A stretch of 64,000 nt of DNA. It comes from VAZQ01 sp963835165 (GTDB taxonomy: Bacteria; Pseudomonadota; Alphaproteobacteria; Rhizobiales; Xanthobacteraceae). Made by a program: the position numbers and the translations under genes. Below are positions 43,959 to 53,022 of this stretch, piece after piece. The notes under the pieces were generated by a model, which saw nothing but the letters and a program-made list of their open reading frames with translations, was not told the DNA's origin and did no database searches. Positions within the stretch are counted from its first letter, which is position 1; each line of letters begins with the position of its first letter. The stretch lies in the NCBI GenBank assembly GCA_963835165.1, contig CAWIGD010000016.1, positions 1-64,000 of the forward strand, given 5' to 3'.

Positions 43959-44011
43959 CCACGAGCGACAACACTGAAAACTGCGGAACTGGAACAAGTT
44001 GGAACAAGATC

Positions 44012-44572
44012 ATGGCACGTGAACCACATCGCCGCGACCGGGATGAGCGCGACAGTGAATTCACCGACAAGCTGGTCCACATCAACCGTGTGGCCAAGGT
44101 GGTGAAGGGCGGACGCCGCTTCGGCTTCGCAGCGCTGGTGGTCGTCGGCGACGAGAAGGGCCGGGTCGGCTTTGGCCACGGCAAGGCGCGCGAGGTACCG
44201 GAGGCGATCCGCAAGGCGACCGACGCCGCCAAGCGCGGCCTCATCCGCGTTCCGCTGCGCGAAGGCCGCACCCTCCATCACGACGTGGCCGGCCGTCACG
44301 GCGCCGGCAAGGTGTATCTGCGGGCGGCACCCCCCGGCACCGGGATCATCGCCGGCGGTCCGATGCGCGCCGTGTTCGAGACGCTGGGAATGCAGGACGT
44401 GGTGGCGAAATCGCTGGGCTCGTCCAATCCCTACAACATGGTGCGCGCGACGTTCGACGCACTCAAGCATCAGGACTCGCCGCGTTCCGTCGCTTCGCGC
44501 CGCAATATCAAGGTGTCGACGCTGCAGGGGCGTCGGCGCGAGCCGGGCGAGAGCGAGCAGGCCGCCGACTGA
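44012..44572 (+). CDS. rpsE: 30S ribosomal protein S5
   Basis: A 186-residue protein affecting decoding fidelity. It has the N-terminal double-stranded-RNA-binding fold (HINRVAKVVKGGRRFGFAAL) and RAAPPGTGIIAGGPMRAVFE. Slightly long because of a basic C-terminal tail. rpmD follows after 28 bp. Confidence 0.98.
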   Translation: MAREPHRRDRDERDSEFTDKLVHINRVAKVVKGGRRFGFAALVVVGDEKGRVGFGHGKAREVPEAIRKATDAAKRGLIRVPLREGRTLHHDVAGRHGAGKVYLRAAPPGTGIIAGGPMRAVFETLGMQDVVAKSLGSSNPYNMVRATFDALKHQDSPRSVASRRNIKVSTLQGRRREPGESEQAAD

Positions 44573-44600
44573 ACCTCGTCAGGCGTGCCGGGAGGCCGAA

Positions 44601-44807
44601 ATGAGCAAGACCGATAAAAGCATCAAGATTGAACAGACCGGCAGCCCGATACGCCGCCACCACACCCAGCGGGCGACGCTCATTGGGTTGGGCCTCAACC
44701 GGATCGGGCGCGTGGCGCAGGTGCCGGACACACCGCAGACCCGCGGCATGATCGCCAAGGTCAGGCATCTGGTCCGCGTGGTGGACGCAAAGGGAGAGCG
44801 TCAATGA
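44601..44807 (+). CDS. rpmD: 50S ribosomal protein L30
   Basis: A 68-residue protein starting at ATG 44601. It carries IKIEQTGSPIRRHHTQRATL and GLGLNRIGRVAQVPD, typical of L30. Its stop overlaps the rplO start by four bases (ATGA). Confidence 0.97.
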   Translation: MSKTDKSIKIEQTGSPIRRHHTQRATLIGLGLNRIGRVAQVPDTPQTRGMIAKVRHLVRVVDAKGERQ

Positions 44808-45295
44808 AGTTGCACGAACTCGCCGACCGCCCGGGGGCGCGCAAGAAGCGCTCTCGCATCGGTCGCGGCATCGGTTCCGGTACCGGCAAGACCGGCGGCC
44901 GCGGCGGCAAGGGCCAGACCGCGCGCTCGGGCGTGCGGATCAAGGGCTTCGAAGGCGGCCAGATGCCGCTCCACCGTCGTCTTCCCAAGCGCGGCTTCAA
45001 GAACACCTCGTTCGCGCTCAGGCTCAACGAAATCAATCTCGATCGCATCCAGGCGGCGATCGATGCCGGCAAGCTCGATGCCGGCGCGCCGGTCGATGCC
45101 GCGGCGCTGGTGAAGGCGGGGGTGCTGAGACGGGCCCGGGACGGGGTTCGGCTGCTCGGCTCCGGCGAAATCAAGGCCAAGGTCGCGTTCACGGTGTGGG
45201 GAGCATCCAAGTCGGCGGTGGCCGCGGTGGAGAAAGCGGGCGGCTCGGTCACGGTGCTGGCGCCGCCGCGCGAGGCGGGCGAACAGCCGGCCTGA
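44804..45295 (+). CDS. rplO: 50S ribosomal protein L15
   Basis: A 163-residue late assembly protein. The Gly-rich N-terminal extension GRGIGSGTGKTGGRGGKGQ threads into 23S rRNA; the globular part contains GFEGGQMPLHRRLPKRGFK. Normal length. It lies 64 bp before secY. Confidence 0.98.
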   Translation: MKLHELADRPGARKKRSRIGRGIGSGTGKTGGRGGKGQTARSGVRIKGFEGGQMPLHRRLPKRGFKNTSFALRLNEINLDRIQAAIDAGKLDAGAPVDAAALVKAGVLRRARDGVRLLGSGEIKAKVAFTVWGASKSAVAAVEKAGGSVTVLAPPREAGEQPA

Positions 45296-45359
45296 TCCCT
45301 ATATAGGTCGGGGCGCCCAAAGGAACGTTTCTGGGGGGCGGAACGGGAGCTTCAATCCC

Positions 45360-46691
45360 ATGGTTTCTGCAGCAGAACAACTCGCCGCCAATCTCAATTT
45401 CTCGGCCCTCGCGAAGGCCGAGGAGCTCAAGAAGCGCATCTGGTTTACCCTCGGCGCGCTCCTCGTCTATCGCTTCGGCACCTATATCCCGCTGCCCGGT
45501 ATCGATCCTTCGGCGTGGGATCAGATCTTCCGCTCGCAGGCCGGCGGCATCCTCGGCATGTTCAACATGTTCTCCGGCGGTGGCATCCACCGCATGGCGA
45601 TCTTTGCGTTGAACATCATGCCGTACATTTCGGCGTCGATCATTATCCAGTTGATGACCACGGTTTCGCCCACGCTCGAGCAGCTCAAGAAGGAGGGCGA
45701 GCAGGGCCGCAAGGTCATGAACCAGTATACGCGCTACCTCACGGTGCTGCTCGCGTGCTTTCAGTCTTACGGCATCGCGGTCGGCCTCGAAGGTGCGGGC
45801 AGCGTGGTCACCGATCCAGGCTGGTTCTTTCGCATCGGGACCATGATCACGCTCACCGGCGGCACCATGTTTCTGATGTGGCTGGGCGAGCAGATCACCT
45901 CGCGCGGCATCGGCAACGGCATCTCGCTGATCATCCTCGCGGGCATCGTGGCGGAGCTGCCCTCCGCGATCGTCGGCACCCTCGAACTCGGCCGCCAAGG
46001 CGCGCTCTCGACCGGGCTGATCGTCCTGGTCCTGGTGATGGCAGTCGCGGTGATCGCCTTCATCGTGTTCATGGAGCGGGCGCAGCGCCGGTTGCTGATT
46101 CAGTATCCCAAGCGCCAGGTCGGCAACCGCATGTTCGAGGGGCAGTCCTCGCATCTGCCGCTCAAGCTCAACACCTCGGGCGTGATCCCGCCGATCTTTG
46201 CCTCCTCGCTGCTGCTGTTGCCGACGACGGTCGCCAACTTCAACGCTGGCCAGGGCCCGGATTGGTTCGTCACCCTTACCACCCAGCTCGGCCACGGACG
46301 CCCGCTGTTTCTGATCCTCTATGTCGGACTCATCGTGTTCTTCGCCTTTTTCTATACGGCGATCGTGTTCAATCCGACGGAAACCGCGGAGAACCTGAAA
46401 AAGCACGGCGGCTTCATCCCCGGCATCCGGCCGGGCGAACGCACGGCGGAATACATCGACTATGTGCTCTCGCGCATCACGGTCATCGGCGCCGGCTACC
46501 TCGCCCTGGTTTGTCTCTTGCCGGAAATTCTGATCTCTTATGCCGCGGTGCCGTTTTATTTCGGCGGCACGTCGTTGCTGATCGTAGTCAGCGTCACCAT
46601 GGACACGGTGGCGCAGGTCCAGGGCTATCTGCTGGCGCATCAATATGAAGGTCTAATCAAGCGATCGAAGCTGCGGGGGCGGCGTAGATGA
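45360..46691 (+). CDS. secY: Preprotein translocase channel subunit SecY
   Basis: A 443-residue inner-membrane protein with ten predicted helices forming the Sec channel. Helix 2a/plug region (LGMFNMFSGGGIHRMAIFAL), the SecA-binding loops (RRLLIQYPKRQVGNRMFEGQ) and NPTETAENLKKHGGFIPGIRPG are conserved. It partners SecE (6470). Its stop overlaps the adk start by four bases. Confidence 0.98.
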   Translation: MVSAAEQLAANLNFSALAKAEELKKRIWFTLGALLVYRFGTYIPLPGIDPSAWDQIFRSQAGGILGMFNMFSGGGIHRMAIFALNIMPYISASIIIQLMTTVSPTLEQLKKEGEQGRKVMNQYTRYLTVLLACFQSYGIAVGLEGAGSVVTDPGWFFRIGTMITLTGGTMFLMWLGEQITSRGIGNGISLIILAGIVAELPSAIVGTLELGRQGALSTGLIVLVLVMAVAVIAFIVFMERAQRRLLIQYPKRQVGNRMFEGQSSHLPLKLNTSGVIPPIFASSLLLLPTTVANFNAGQGPDWFVTLTTQLGHGRPLFLILYVGLIVFFAFFYTAIVFNPTETAENLKKHGGFIPGIRPGERTAEYIDYVLSRITVIGAGYLALVCLLPEILISYAAVPFYFGGTSLLIVVSVTMDTVAQVQGYLLAHQYEGLIKRSKLRGRRR

Positions 46692-47608
46692 GATTAATCC
46701 TGCTTGGCCCGCCGGGGGCCGGCAAAGGCACGCAAGCGCAACGGCTCGTGGCCACGCATGGTCTGGTGCAGCTTTCTACGGGAGACATGCTGCGCGCCGC
46801 GGTCAACGCCGGCACGCCCGTGGGGCTGCGCGCCAAGGAGCTGATGGCGCGCGGCGAGCTGGTGCCCGATGACGTGGTGGTGGCGATCGTGTCCGATCGC
46901 ATCGACGAGCCGGACGCGCGCAAGGGCTTCATTCTCGACGGGTTCCCGCGCACGGTGCCGCAGGCGCACGCGCTCGACCGCATGCTCAGGGAGAAGGGCC
47001 TCAAGCTCGACGCGGTGATCGAGTTGAAGGTGGACGAGGGCATTCTGCTCAAGCGTATCGAAAGGCGAATCGCCGAAACCAAGGCGCGCGGCGAGGCGCT
47101 GCGTGCCGACGACGATCCGCAGGTGCTGCACCGCCGGCTGCTGGCCTACCGCGATCAGACCGCGCCGCTTGCCACCTACTACCAGCTTCAGAACGTGCTG
47201 CGCTCGGTCGACGGCATGGCTCCGATCCCGGACGTATCGAACGCCATCGACCGGGTGCTCAAAGCGCGGTCGGGCGAACGCGCGCCGGCCGGAAAGGCCC
47301 CGCCCCAGGCGGAAAAACCCGGCAAAACCTCGAGTTCCCACGCCGGCCCGCAAGTCCGCGACCGGCAAGGCGGCGGCAAGCCGTCCGGCGGGCGCCAAGA
47401 CGCCCGCGGTGGCAGCCGCGAAAGCCAGGGCGAAAACGAAGGCTCCAAAGGCCCCGGCAAAGACCCCGAAAACCAAGGCCAAGACCAAGGCCAAGACCAA
47501 GCCCAAGGCCAAGACAAGGCGCCCAAATCGGCCCGGCGTGCCTCCGCCGCTCGCAAGCCTCCATCACGCAAAAGCAATCGCCCGCGGAGGTTGACGAAAC
47601 GACATTGA
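46688..47608 (+). CDS. adk: Adenylate kinase with an apparently frameshifted tail
   Basis: Catalyses ATP + AMP = 2 ADP. Residues 1-195 form a complete short-LID enzyme: P-loop GPPGAGKGT (7-15), STGDMLRAAV, DGFPRT and the LID Arg residues (RRIAETKARGE). The frame gives 306 residues, ending in a Gly/Gln/Asp-rich tail. From about 47320 the +1 frame instead encodes a Lys/Ala/Pro tail (TKAPKAPAKTPKTKAKTKAK and on) ending at 47594, like the basic tails of related adenylate kinases as I remember them. One extra base near AAAAACCC (47313-47320) would explain this. It is coupled to secY (ATGA). Confidence 0.93.
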   Translation: MRLILLGPPGAGKGTQAQRLVATHGLVQLSTGDMLRAAVNAGTPVGLRAKELMARGELVPDDVVVAIVSDRIDEPDARKGFILDGFPRTVPQAHALDRMLREKGLKLDAVIELKVDEGILLKRIERRIAETKARGEALRADDDPQVLHRRLLAYRDQTAPLATYYQLQNVLRSVDGMAPIPDVSNAIDRVLKARSGERAPAGKAPPQAEKPGKTSSSHAGPQVRDRQGGGKPSGGRQDARGGSRESQGENEGSKGPGKDPENQGQDQGQDQAQGQDKAPKSARRASAARKPPSRKSNRPRRLTKRH

Positions 47609-47750
47609 ATCCATTAATAACCCGCATCCAAGTCGAGAGATCGAACGATGCCGGGCCCCGGGGAACGGGGAGGGTGTCGCGTTATCGTTTGCCATTGAAT
47701 GGAATGATCGCCGGCCGCTTCGATTGCGCCGGCAACAGGAGTGGATAGCT

Positions 47751-48119
47751 GTGGCCCGCATCGCCGGCGTTAATATACCGACCAATAAGCGCGTCGTTAT
47801 TGCACTGCAATATATCCATGGGATCGGGCCCCAAAAGGCCAACGAAATCATGGCGAAAATAGGAATTCCGGACGCGCGGCGGGTGTCTCAGCTGACCGAC
47901 CAGGAGGTCCTCCAGATCCGCGAAATGATCGACCGCGACTATATGGTGGAAGGCGACCTCCGCCGCGAGGTTGCGATGAATATCAAGCGGCTGATGGACC
48001 TCGGCTGCTATCGAGGGTTGCGGCACCGCCGCGGACTACCTGTTCGCGGTCAGCGCACCCACACCAACGCCCGCACCCGCAAGGGCCCGGCGAAGCCGAT
48101 TGCCGGCAAGAAGAAGTAA
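47751..48119 (+). CDS. rpsM: 30S ribosomal protein S13
   Basis: A 122-residue head protein that contacts the 50S subunit in bridge B1. GTG 47751 is chosen because AGGAG lies 9 bases upstream and the product begins VARIAGVNIPTNKRV. The helix-two-turn-helix YIHGIGPQKANEIM and the basic tail RGQRTHTNARTRKGPAK are typical. It follows adk by 142 bp and starts the alpha operon. Confidence 0.97.
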   Translation: MARIAGVNIPTNKRVVIALQYIHGIGPQKANEIMAKIGIPDARRVSQLTDQEVLQIREMIDRDYMVEGDLRREVAMNIKRLMDLGCYRGLRHRRGLPVRGQRTHTNARTRKGPAKPIAGKKK

Positions 48120-48173
48120 GTCCGCGTCCCGGACCATTTGGCCTGCTGCTGCCGCGCAGCGAGAGGATCGAGA

Positions 48174-48563
48174 ATGGGCAAAGAAGCCACCCGCGTTCGC
48201 AAACGCGAGCGCAAGAACATCGCTTCCGGCGTCGCGCACGTGAACGCCTCGTTCAATAACACCATGATCACGATCACGGACGCGCAAGGCAACACGATTG
48301 CTTGGTCGTCCGCCGGCACCATGGGCTTCAAGGGCTCGAGAAAATCGACGCCCTATGCGGCGCAGGTGGCGGCCGAGGACGCCGCCAAGAAGGCCCAGGA
48401 GCACGGCATGCGCACCCTCGAGGTCGAGGTCGCGGGGCCGGGCTCGGGCCGCGAATCGGCCTTGCGTTCGCTGCAGTCGGCCGGGTTCACCATCACTTCC
48501 ATCCGCGACGTGACGCCGATTCCCCACAACGGCTGCCGTCCACGCAAGAGGCGCCGAGTATGA
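48174..48563 (+). CDS. rpsK: 30S ribosomal protein S11
   Basis: A 129-residue platform protein near the E-site mRNA. ATG 48174 gives MGKEATRVRKRERKNI; the signature NNTMITITDAQGNTIAWSSA and the C-terminus PIPHNGCRPRKRRRV are intact. An in-frame ATG for the RpoA reading frame overlaps its stop. Confidence 0.98.
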   Translation: MGKEATRVRKRERKNIASGVAHVNASFNNTMITITDAQGNTIAWSSAGTMGFKGSRKSTPYAAQVAAEDAAKKAQEHGMRTLEVEVAGPGSGRESALRSLQSAGFTITSIRDVTPIPHNGCRPRKRRRV

Positions 48564-48667
48564 CAGACGATATTCTCATCCGGCGGGCTGCCGAGGAGTC
48601 CGCCGGCGCAGATCATCCCCACGGGGCGGAGTGGGGGGCGCGCCCCGCTGCCGCACCGGTCAAAGCG

Positions 48668-49699
48668 ATGGGTGGCAACGTGACGATCCAGAAGAACTGG
48701 CAGGAACTGATCCGACCGAACAAGCTCCAGGTGTCCCCGGGCGCCGAGCCTAAACGCGAGGCGACCGTGGTGGCCGAGCCGCTCGAGCGCGGCTTCGGGG
48801 TGACGCTGGGCAATGCGCTGCGGCGCATTCTCTTGTCCTCGCTGCAGGGCGCTGCGGTGCAGTCGGTCCATATCGACGGCGTGCTGCACGAGTTCTCGTC
48901 GATCCCCGGCGTACGCGAGGACGTCACCGACATCGTGCTCAACATCAAGGATATCGCCATCAAGATGCAGGGCGAAGGCCCCAAGCGCATGGTGGTGAAG
49001 AAGCAGGGACCGGGCACGGTCACGGCCGGCGACATTCAAACCGTCGGCGACACCGTCGTGCTCAACCCCGATCTCGTCCTGTGCACGCTGGACGAGGGCG
49101 CCGAGATCCGCATGGAGTTCACGGTCAATACCGGCAAGGGGTATGTCCCGACCGAGCGCAACCGGCCGGAGGATGCGCCGATCGGCCTGATCCCCGTGGA
49201 CAGTCTCTTCTCGCCCGTGCGCAAGGTCTCCTACAAGGTCGAGAACACCCGCGAGGGCCAGATCCTCGACTACGACAAGCTGACGATGCAGATCGAGACC
49301 AACGGCGCGCTGAGCCCCGATGATGCGGTCGCGTATGCCGCGCGTATCCTGCAGGACCAGCTCAACGTGTTCGTCAACTTCGAGGAGCCGCGCAAGGAGG
49401 TGGTGACCGAGGCGATTCCCGACCTCGCCTTCAATCCCGCCTTCCTCAAGAAGGTCGACGAGCTCGAACTGTCGGTACGCTCCGCCAACTGTCTCAAGAA
49501 CGACAACATCGTCTATATCGGCGATCTCGTTCAGAAGACCGAGGCCGAGATGCTGCGGACGCCGAACTTCGGCCGCAAGTCGCTCAACGAGATCAAGGAA
49601 GTGCTGGCGCAGATGGGGCTGCATCTCGGCATGGAAGTGCCGGGTTGGCCGCCCGACAACATCGACGAGCTGGCCAAGCGCTTCGAGGATCATTACTGA
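48668..49699 (+). CDS. rpoA: RNA polymerase alpha subunit
   Basis: A 343-residue subunit that dimerises to nucleate RNA polymerase and binds UP elements. The N-terminal domain has GNALRRILLSSLQGAAVQSV; the C-terminal domain has RSANCLKNDNIVYIGDLVQK and NFGRKSLNEIKEVL. Closely similar to Bradyrhizobium RpoA as I remember it. The start could be ATG 48668 (MGGNVTIQKNWQELI) or GTG 48680 (VTIQKNW). A further in-frame ATG at 48560, overlapping the rpsK stop, would add 36 residues. Confidence 0.97.
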   Translation: MGGNVTIQKNWQELIRPNKLQVSPGAEPKREATVVAEPLERGFGVTLGNALRRILLSSLQGAAVQSVHIDGVLHEFSSIPGVREDVTDIVLNIKDIAIKMQGEGPKRMVVKKQGPGTVTAGDIQTVGDTVVLNPDLVLCTLDEGAEIRMEFTVNTGKGYVPTERNRPEDAPIGLIPVDSLFSPVRKVSYKVENTREGQILDYDKLTMQIETNGALSPDDAVAYAARILQDQLNVFVNFEEPRKEVVTEAIPDLAFNPAFLKKVDELELSVRSANCLKNDNIVYIGDLVQKTEAEMLRTPNFGRKSLNEIKEVLAQMGLHLGMEVPGWPPDNIDELAKRFEDHY

Positions 49700-49785
49700 A
49701 CAGAGGACAGTGCCGGACGACGGACGTCGGGTGTTTGACGTGCTTGCTTCCGTCGTCTGCCTTTCGTTCTTCTCCGTCTGAGGTC
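49700..49785. repeat. GGACAG-type imperfect palindrome between rpoA and rplQ
   Basis: The left arm (ACAGAGGACAGTGCCGGACG, then ACGG) and right arm (TTCCGTCGTCTGCC, then CTTCTCCGTCTG) are imperfectly complementary. They fill the 90-bp spacer between the rpoA stop and the rplQ start. It is the fourth member of the family behind tuf1, rpoB and tuf2. Confidence 0.55.
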
Positions 49786-49789
49786 GCCC

Positions 49790-50224
49790 ATGCGTCACGC
49801 CAAGGCTCATCGCAAGCTCAACCGTACGCCCGAGCATCGTCGCGCCATGTTCGCGAACATGGCCGCGGCCCTGATCAAGCACGAGCAGATCGTGACGACG
49901 CTGCCCAAGGCCAAGGATTTGCGGCCGATCGTCGAGAAGCTGGTCACGCTCGGCAAGCGTGGCGACCTGCACGCGCGCCGGCAGGCGATCGCGCAGATGC
50001 GCGACCTGGCCATGGTCAAGAAACTGTTCGACGTGCTCGGCCCTCGCTACAAGGATCGCCACGGCGGCTATACCCGTGTCCTCAAGGCCGGTTTCCGCTA
50101 CGGCGACAACGCCCCGGTCGCGGTGATCGAATTTGTCGATCGCGACGTCGCCGCGAAGGGCAAGGATTCGGGGCCGGTGCCGGAGCGGGCCGAGGCCCAA
50201 GCGGACGCGCCCGCTGCTGCGTGA
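49790..50224 (+). CDS. rplQ: 50S ribosomal protein L17
   Basis: A 144-residue protein at the tunnel exit. It begins MRHAKAHRKLNRTPEHRRAM and has KHEQIVTTLPKAKDLRPIVE; the C-terminal Ala/Pro/Glu-rich tail adds about 20 residues to the minimal family length. It is the last gene of the ribosomal run and is followed by a terminator. Confidence 0.97.
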   Translation: MRHAKAHRKLNRTPEHRRAMFANMAAALIKHEQIVTTLPKAKDLRPIVEKLVTLGKRGDLHARRQAIAQMRDLAMVKKLFDVLGPRYKDRHGGYTRVLKAGFRYGDNAPVAVIEFVDRDVAAKGKDSGPVPERAEAQADAPAAA

Positions 50225-50251
50225 AGACGAAAGCGGCATGAACTGCGCGCG

Positions 50252-50278
50252 AGGGCGGCCATTGGTGCCGCCCTTTTT
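50252..50278 (+). terminator. Intrinsic terminator of the alpha operon
   Basis: AGGGCGGC (50252-50259) pairs with GCCGCCCT (50267-50274) around a 7-base loop, followed by a run of T to 50278. It lies 28 bp behind the rplQ stop and closes the str-S10-spc-alpha transcription run. Confidence 0.92.
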
Positions 50279-50406
50279 GCATTCAGCGCGTCCAGTTTGA
50301 TTCCTGGTGATAAGTCGTTGGCAAGTCCGGCCAAGACGGTATGTTGCCGCCGGGCGACGAGGATGATTTGCGGCCGGCGTGAGCCGGTCGAATGAGGAGT
50401 GCTGGA

Positions 50407-51261
50407 ATGAACCGTGGCGCCTGTCTTGGTTTCGTGGCTTTGCTCGCGGCTGGGTCCGCGACCACGGCCGCCGCGCAAACGCCGGTCGAGCGCGGGAGCT
50501 ATCTCGTCAATACCGTGATGACCTGCAACAACTGCCATACGCCCATGGGGCCGAACGGCCCGCAATTCGACAAGGCGCTGTCGGGCGGACTGCGTTTCAA
50601 CGAGCCGCCGTTCGATGTCACCGGGTCCAACCTCACCCCGGATCCCGAGACCGGTCTCGGCAAATGGAGCGACGCCGACATCAAGAAGGCACTGCTGGAG
50701 GGCGTGCGGCCGAGCGGCCATCACCTGGCCGAGATCATGCCCACCGGCTTCTACAAGATTCTCACGCCGGGCGACCTCGACGGCATCGTCGCCTATCTGC
50801 GCTCGCTGAAACCGATCAACAACAAGGTGAGGGATCCCGTCTACAAGATGGAAATCCCGCACAAGGTGTTTCCCGGCGCCGAGCGACCCATGTCGGAGGC
50901 CGATTTCGGCGACAAGGTGAAACGCGGATTCTATCTCGTCACCATCGCCCATTGCATGGAGTGCCACACGCCGTTCGGTCCGCCCGGCGCGGGAGTGGAT
51001 TTTCAGAATTCGCTCGGCAAGGGCGGACGCGAATTCCCCGGCCCGTGGGGTACGTCGACCTCGCGCAACATCACCTCGAGCAAGGCGAGCGGCATCGGCG
51101 ATTGGAGCGACGCCGACATCAAGCGCGCCATCACGCAAGGCGTGCGCAAGGACGGCAGCAGGCTCAAGCCTCCGATGGGATATGGCTATTATGCCAAGAT
51201 GACCGATGGCGACCTCGATGCCATGATCGCCTATCTGCGCACGGTCCCGGCGAAGGAGTGA
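50407..51261 (+). CDS. Periplasmic diheme cytochrome c
   Basis: A 284-residue precursor. ATG 50407 is chosen because GAGGAG (50394-50399) lies 7 bases upstream. A signal peptide (GFVALLAAGSATTAAAQ) is followed by two cytochrome c domains, with heme-binding CNNCH at 40-44 and CMECH at 183-187. Candidate axial Met residues lie in EIMPTGFYK and PPMGYGYYAKM. The layout resembles the cytochrome subunits of membrane alcohol/aldehyde dehydrogenases, but no dehydrogenase gene is adjacent, so it may serve another periplasmic oxidase. It is convergent with the next gene. Confidence 0.88.
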   Translation: MNRGACLGFVALLAAGSATTAAAQTPVERGSYLVNTVMTCNNCHTPMGPNGPQFDKALSGGLRFNEPPFDVTGSNLTPDPETGLGKWSDADIKKALLEGVRPSGHHLAEIMPTGFYKILTPGDLDGIVAYLRSLKPINNKVRDPVYKMEIPHKVFPGAERPMSEADFGDKVKRGFYLVTIAHCMECHTPFGPPGAGVDFQNSLGKGGREFPGPWGTSTSRNITSSKASGIGDWSDADIKRAITQGVRKDGSRLKPPMGYGYYAKMTDGDLDAMIAYLRTVPAKE

Positions 51262-51282
51262 CGTTCCTCTCCGCGCCGGCCT

Positions 51283-52881
51283 TCACTTGCGCCGGCGCGA
51301 ATCCCTGCCAATGACGTCGTAGACGTCGGCCGGCGCGAAATCGTCGGTGATGACGTCGCCGTTGGCCCCCTCTGCCTGCGGCGTCTCCATGCGCCGCGGG
51401 AGGATCTGCGGCAGCGGAAAGCGAAAGCCGTGGCGCGCCTGCAGCGCCGCGGCCCTGCGCTCCAGCGTCTCCCGGGCAAGCGGCGAGGCCGTGGCCACGG
51501 CGATGACCTCGCCCGTTCCCGTCGGGTAGAGATCGAGCGCGGGAAAGACCTCGCCGAGCGTCTTCACCGTCGAGGCGTACAGCTTGCTGCCGTCATGGAC
51601 GTTGAAGGCGGCGGCGCCGCCCGGCGCGAGCCGCTGCCTGACCAGGGCGTAGAACTCGCGCGTCAGCAGGTGGAACGGGACATAGCCGCCCCGGTAGGCG
51701 TCGAGCAGGATGAGGTCGTAGAGATCGCTGTTGCGGTTGAGAAACACGCGGCCGTCGCTGGCCCGATAACGCATGCGCTCGGTCTCGCGCACGCCGAAAT
51801 AGGTCTTGGCGGCGGTGATGACCCCGGGATCGATTTCAACCGTGGTGATCACGGCGTCGGGCATGAAACGTCCGAGATAGGCGGAGATCGAGCCGCCGCC
51901 GAGCCCGAGCATGAGGATTCTCCGGGGCGTCTCGGGGTAGATGGTCGCGATCGTCATGACCTGGGCATAGCGCAGCGGCAGGTCGTCGGGATCGAGCAGG
52001 TTGGTGACCGATTCGGTGTAGTCCCAGCCCTTGACCTGAAACGACATCACGAGCTGGTTCTGCCGCCTGGTGATGAAGATGTCGTTGTATTCGGTTTCGA
52101 TGTGGGCGAGCCGCCCGTTCGGACGCTTGAGCATGTCCGCGCGAATGCCGTCGTCGATCAGGCTCTCCGCCCGGCCCGACGCCGGCGCGAGCGCCGCCAG
52201 CGCGAGCACGACGAAGGCGGCGCCGGCGCGCCGTTCGAGGCGCGCCAGTGCCAGCAGCGCCAGCCCCGCGATCAGTCCGAGTGCGCCCAGCGTGAGCGTG
52301 ATCGCGCGCGAGCCGATCGTCGGAATGAGGAAGAAGGTGGTGCCCAGCGTGCCGACGATCGAGCCGGCGGTGGAAACGCCGTAGACCGCGCCCGAAACGC
52401 TGCCGGAGCGCTGCGCGGAGCGCAGCAGAAGCCGGATGGCGAATGGCGAATACATGCCGAACAAGGCCACCGGAAAGAACATCAGGGTGAGCGCCGCCGC
52501 CAGGCTGCCGGCACGGATATCGTCGAGACCGGCGAGCACCAATTCGAGGATGCCTTGGGCAAAGGTCGGCAAGGCCAGCAGATAGAGCGATGCGATCATC
52601 ACGGTGAGTGCCAGGATCGCCACCGAGGCGGTGCGGTCGGCCAGGGTTCCGCCGAGGAAGTAGCCTGCGGTAAGGGCGATCAGCACGGTCGAGATCAGCG
52701 CGGCCCAGGTATAGATGCCGCTGCCGAAATAGGGGTTGAGATACCGGGAGCCGAGCATCTCGAAGCTCATCACGATCCCGCCGGTGACAAAGGCGGCCAC
52801 ATAGATCACCGCCCGGCCGGAGGCATGCAGCTCGCCGCCATGTGATGGTCCGGCAGGCGATTCGACGGGGGTCTGGTTCAC
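51283..52881 (-). CDS. Membrane-anchored spermidine-synthase-like methyltransferase-fold protein
   Basis: A 532-residue fusion. Residues about 20-240 form six to eight membrane helices. The rest is a Rossmann domain of the spermidine synthase superfamily, with the nucleotide loop ILMLGLGGGSISAYLG and the acidic strand VEIDPGVITAAKTYFG. At the active-site strand it reads ILLDAYRGGYVPFHL, lacking the double-Asp gate motif typical of true spermidine synthases, so polyamine synthesis is doubtful. Such membrane fusions are widespread and uncharacterised. It is convergent with the cytochrome gene (21-bp gap). Confidence 0.8.
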   Translation of the reverse strand: MNQTPVESPAGPSHGGELHASGRAVIYVAAFVTGGIVMSFEMLGSRYLNPYFGSGIYTWAALISTVLIALTAGYFLGGTLADRTASVAILALTVMIASLYLLALPTFAQGILELVLAGLDDIRAGSLAAALTLMFFPVALFGMYSPFAIRLLLRSAQRSGSVSGAVYGVSTAGSIVGTLGTTFFLIPTIGSRAITLTLGALGLIAGLALLALARLERRAGAAFVVLALAALAPASGRAESLIDDGIRADMLKRPNGRLAHIETEYNDIFITRRQNQLVMSFQVKGWDYTESVTNLLDPDDLPLRYAQVMTIATIYPETPRRILMLGLGGGSISAYLGRFMPDAVITTVEIDPGVITAAKTYFGVRETERMRYRASDGRVFLNRNSDLYDLILLDAYRGGYVPFHLLTREFYALVRQRLAPGGAAAFNVHDGSKLYASTVKTLGEVFPALDLYPTGTGEVIAVATASPLARETLERRAAALQARHGFRFPLPQILPRRMETPQAEGANGDVITDDFAPADVYDVIGRDSRRRK

Positions 52882-53022
52882 GGGAGCCTCGGCGGGGAGG
52901 GGACGGCGGGTCAGTTTAGGCTTGACCGCAGGCCTTGTTCTACAGGCGAGCCGGCACCGGGCGCGCCCTTCAATTGCCGCGACGCTGGGACTATATCTCA
53001 GCGCGTCAGGATCGGATGTCCC

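Noticed and set aside
47103..47594. A separate 163-residue gene in the +1 frame of adk
   Set aside because: The first half is the out-of-frame reading of the adenylate kinase core. Only the last 90 codons look coding, which fits a frameshifted adk tail better than an independent gene.
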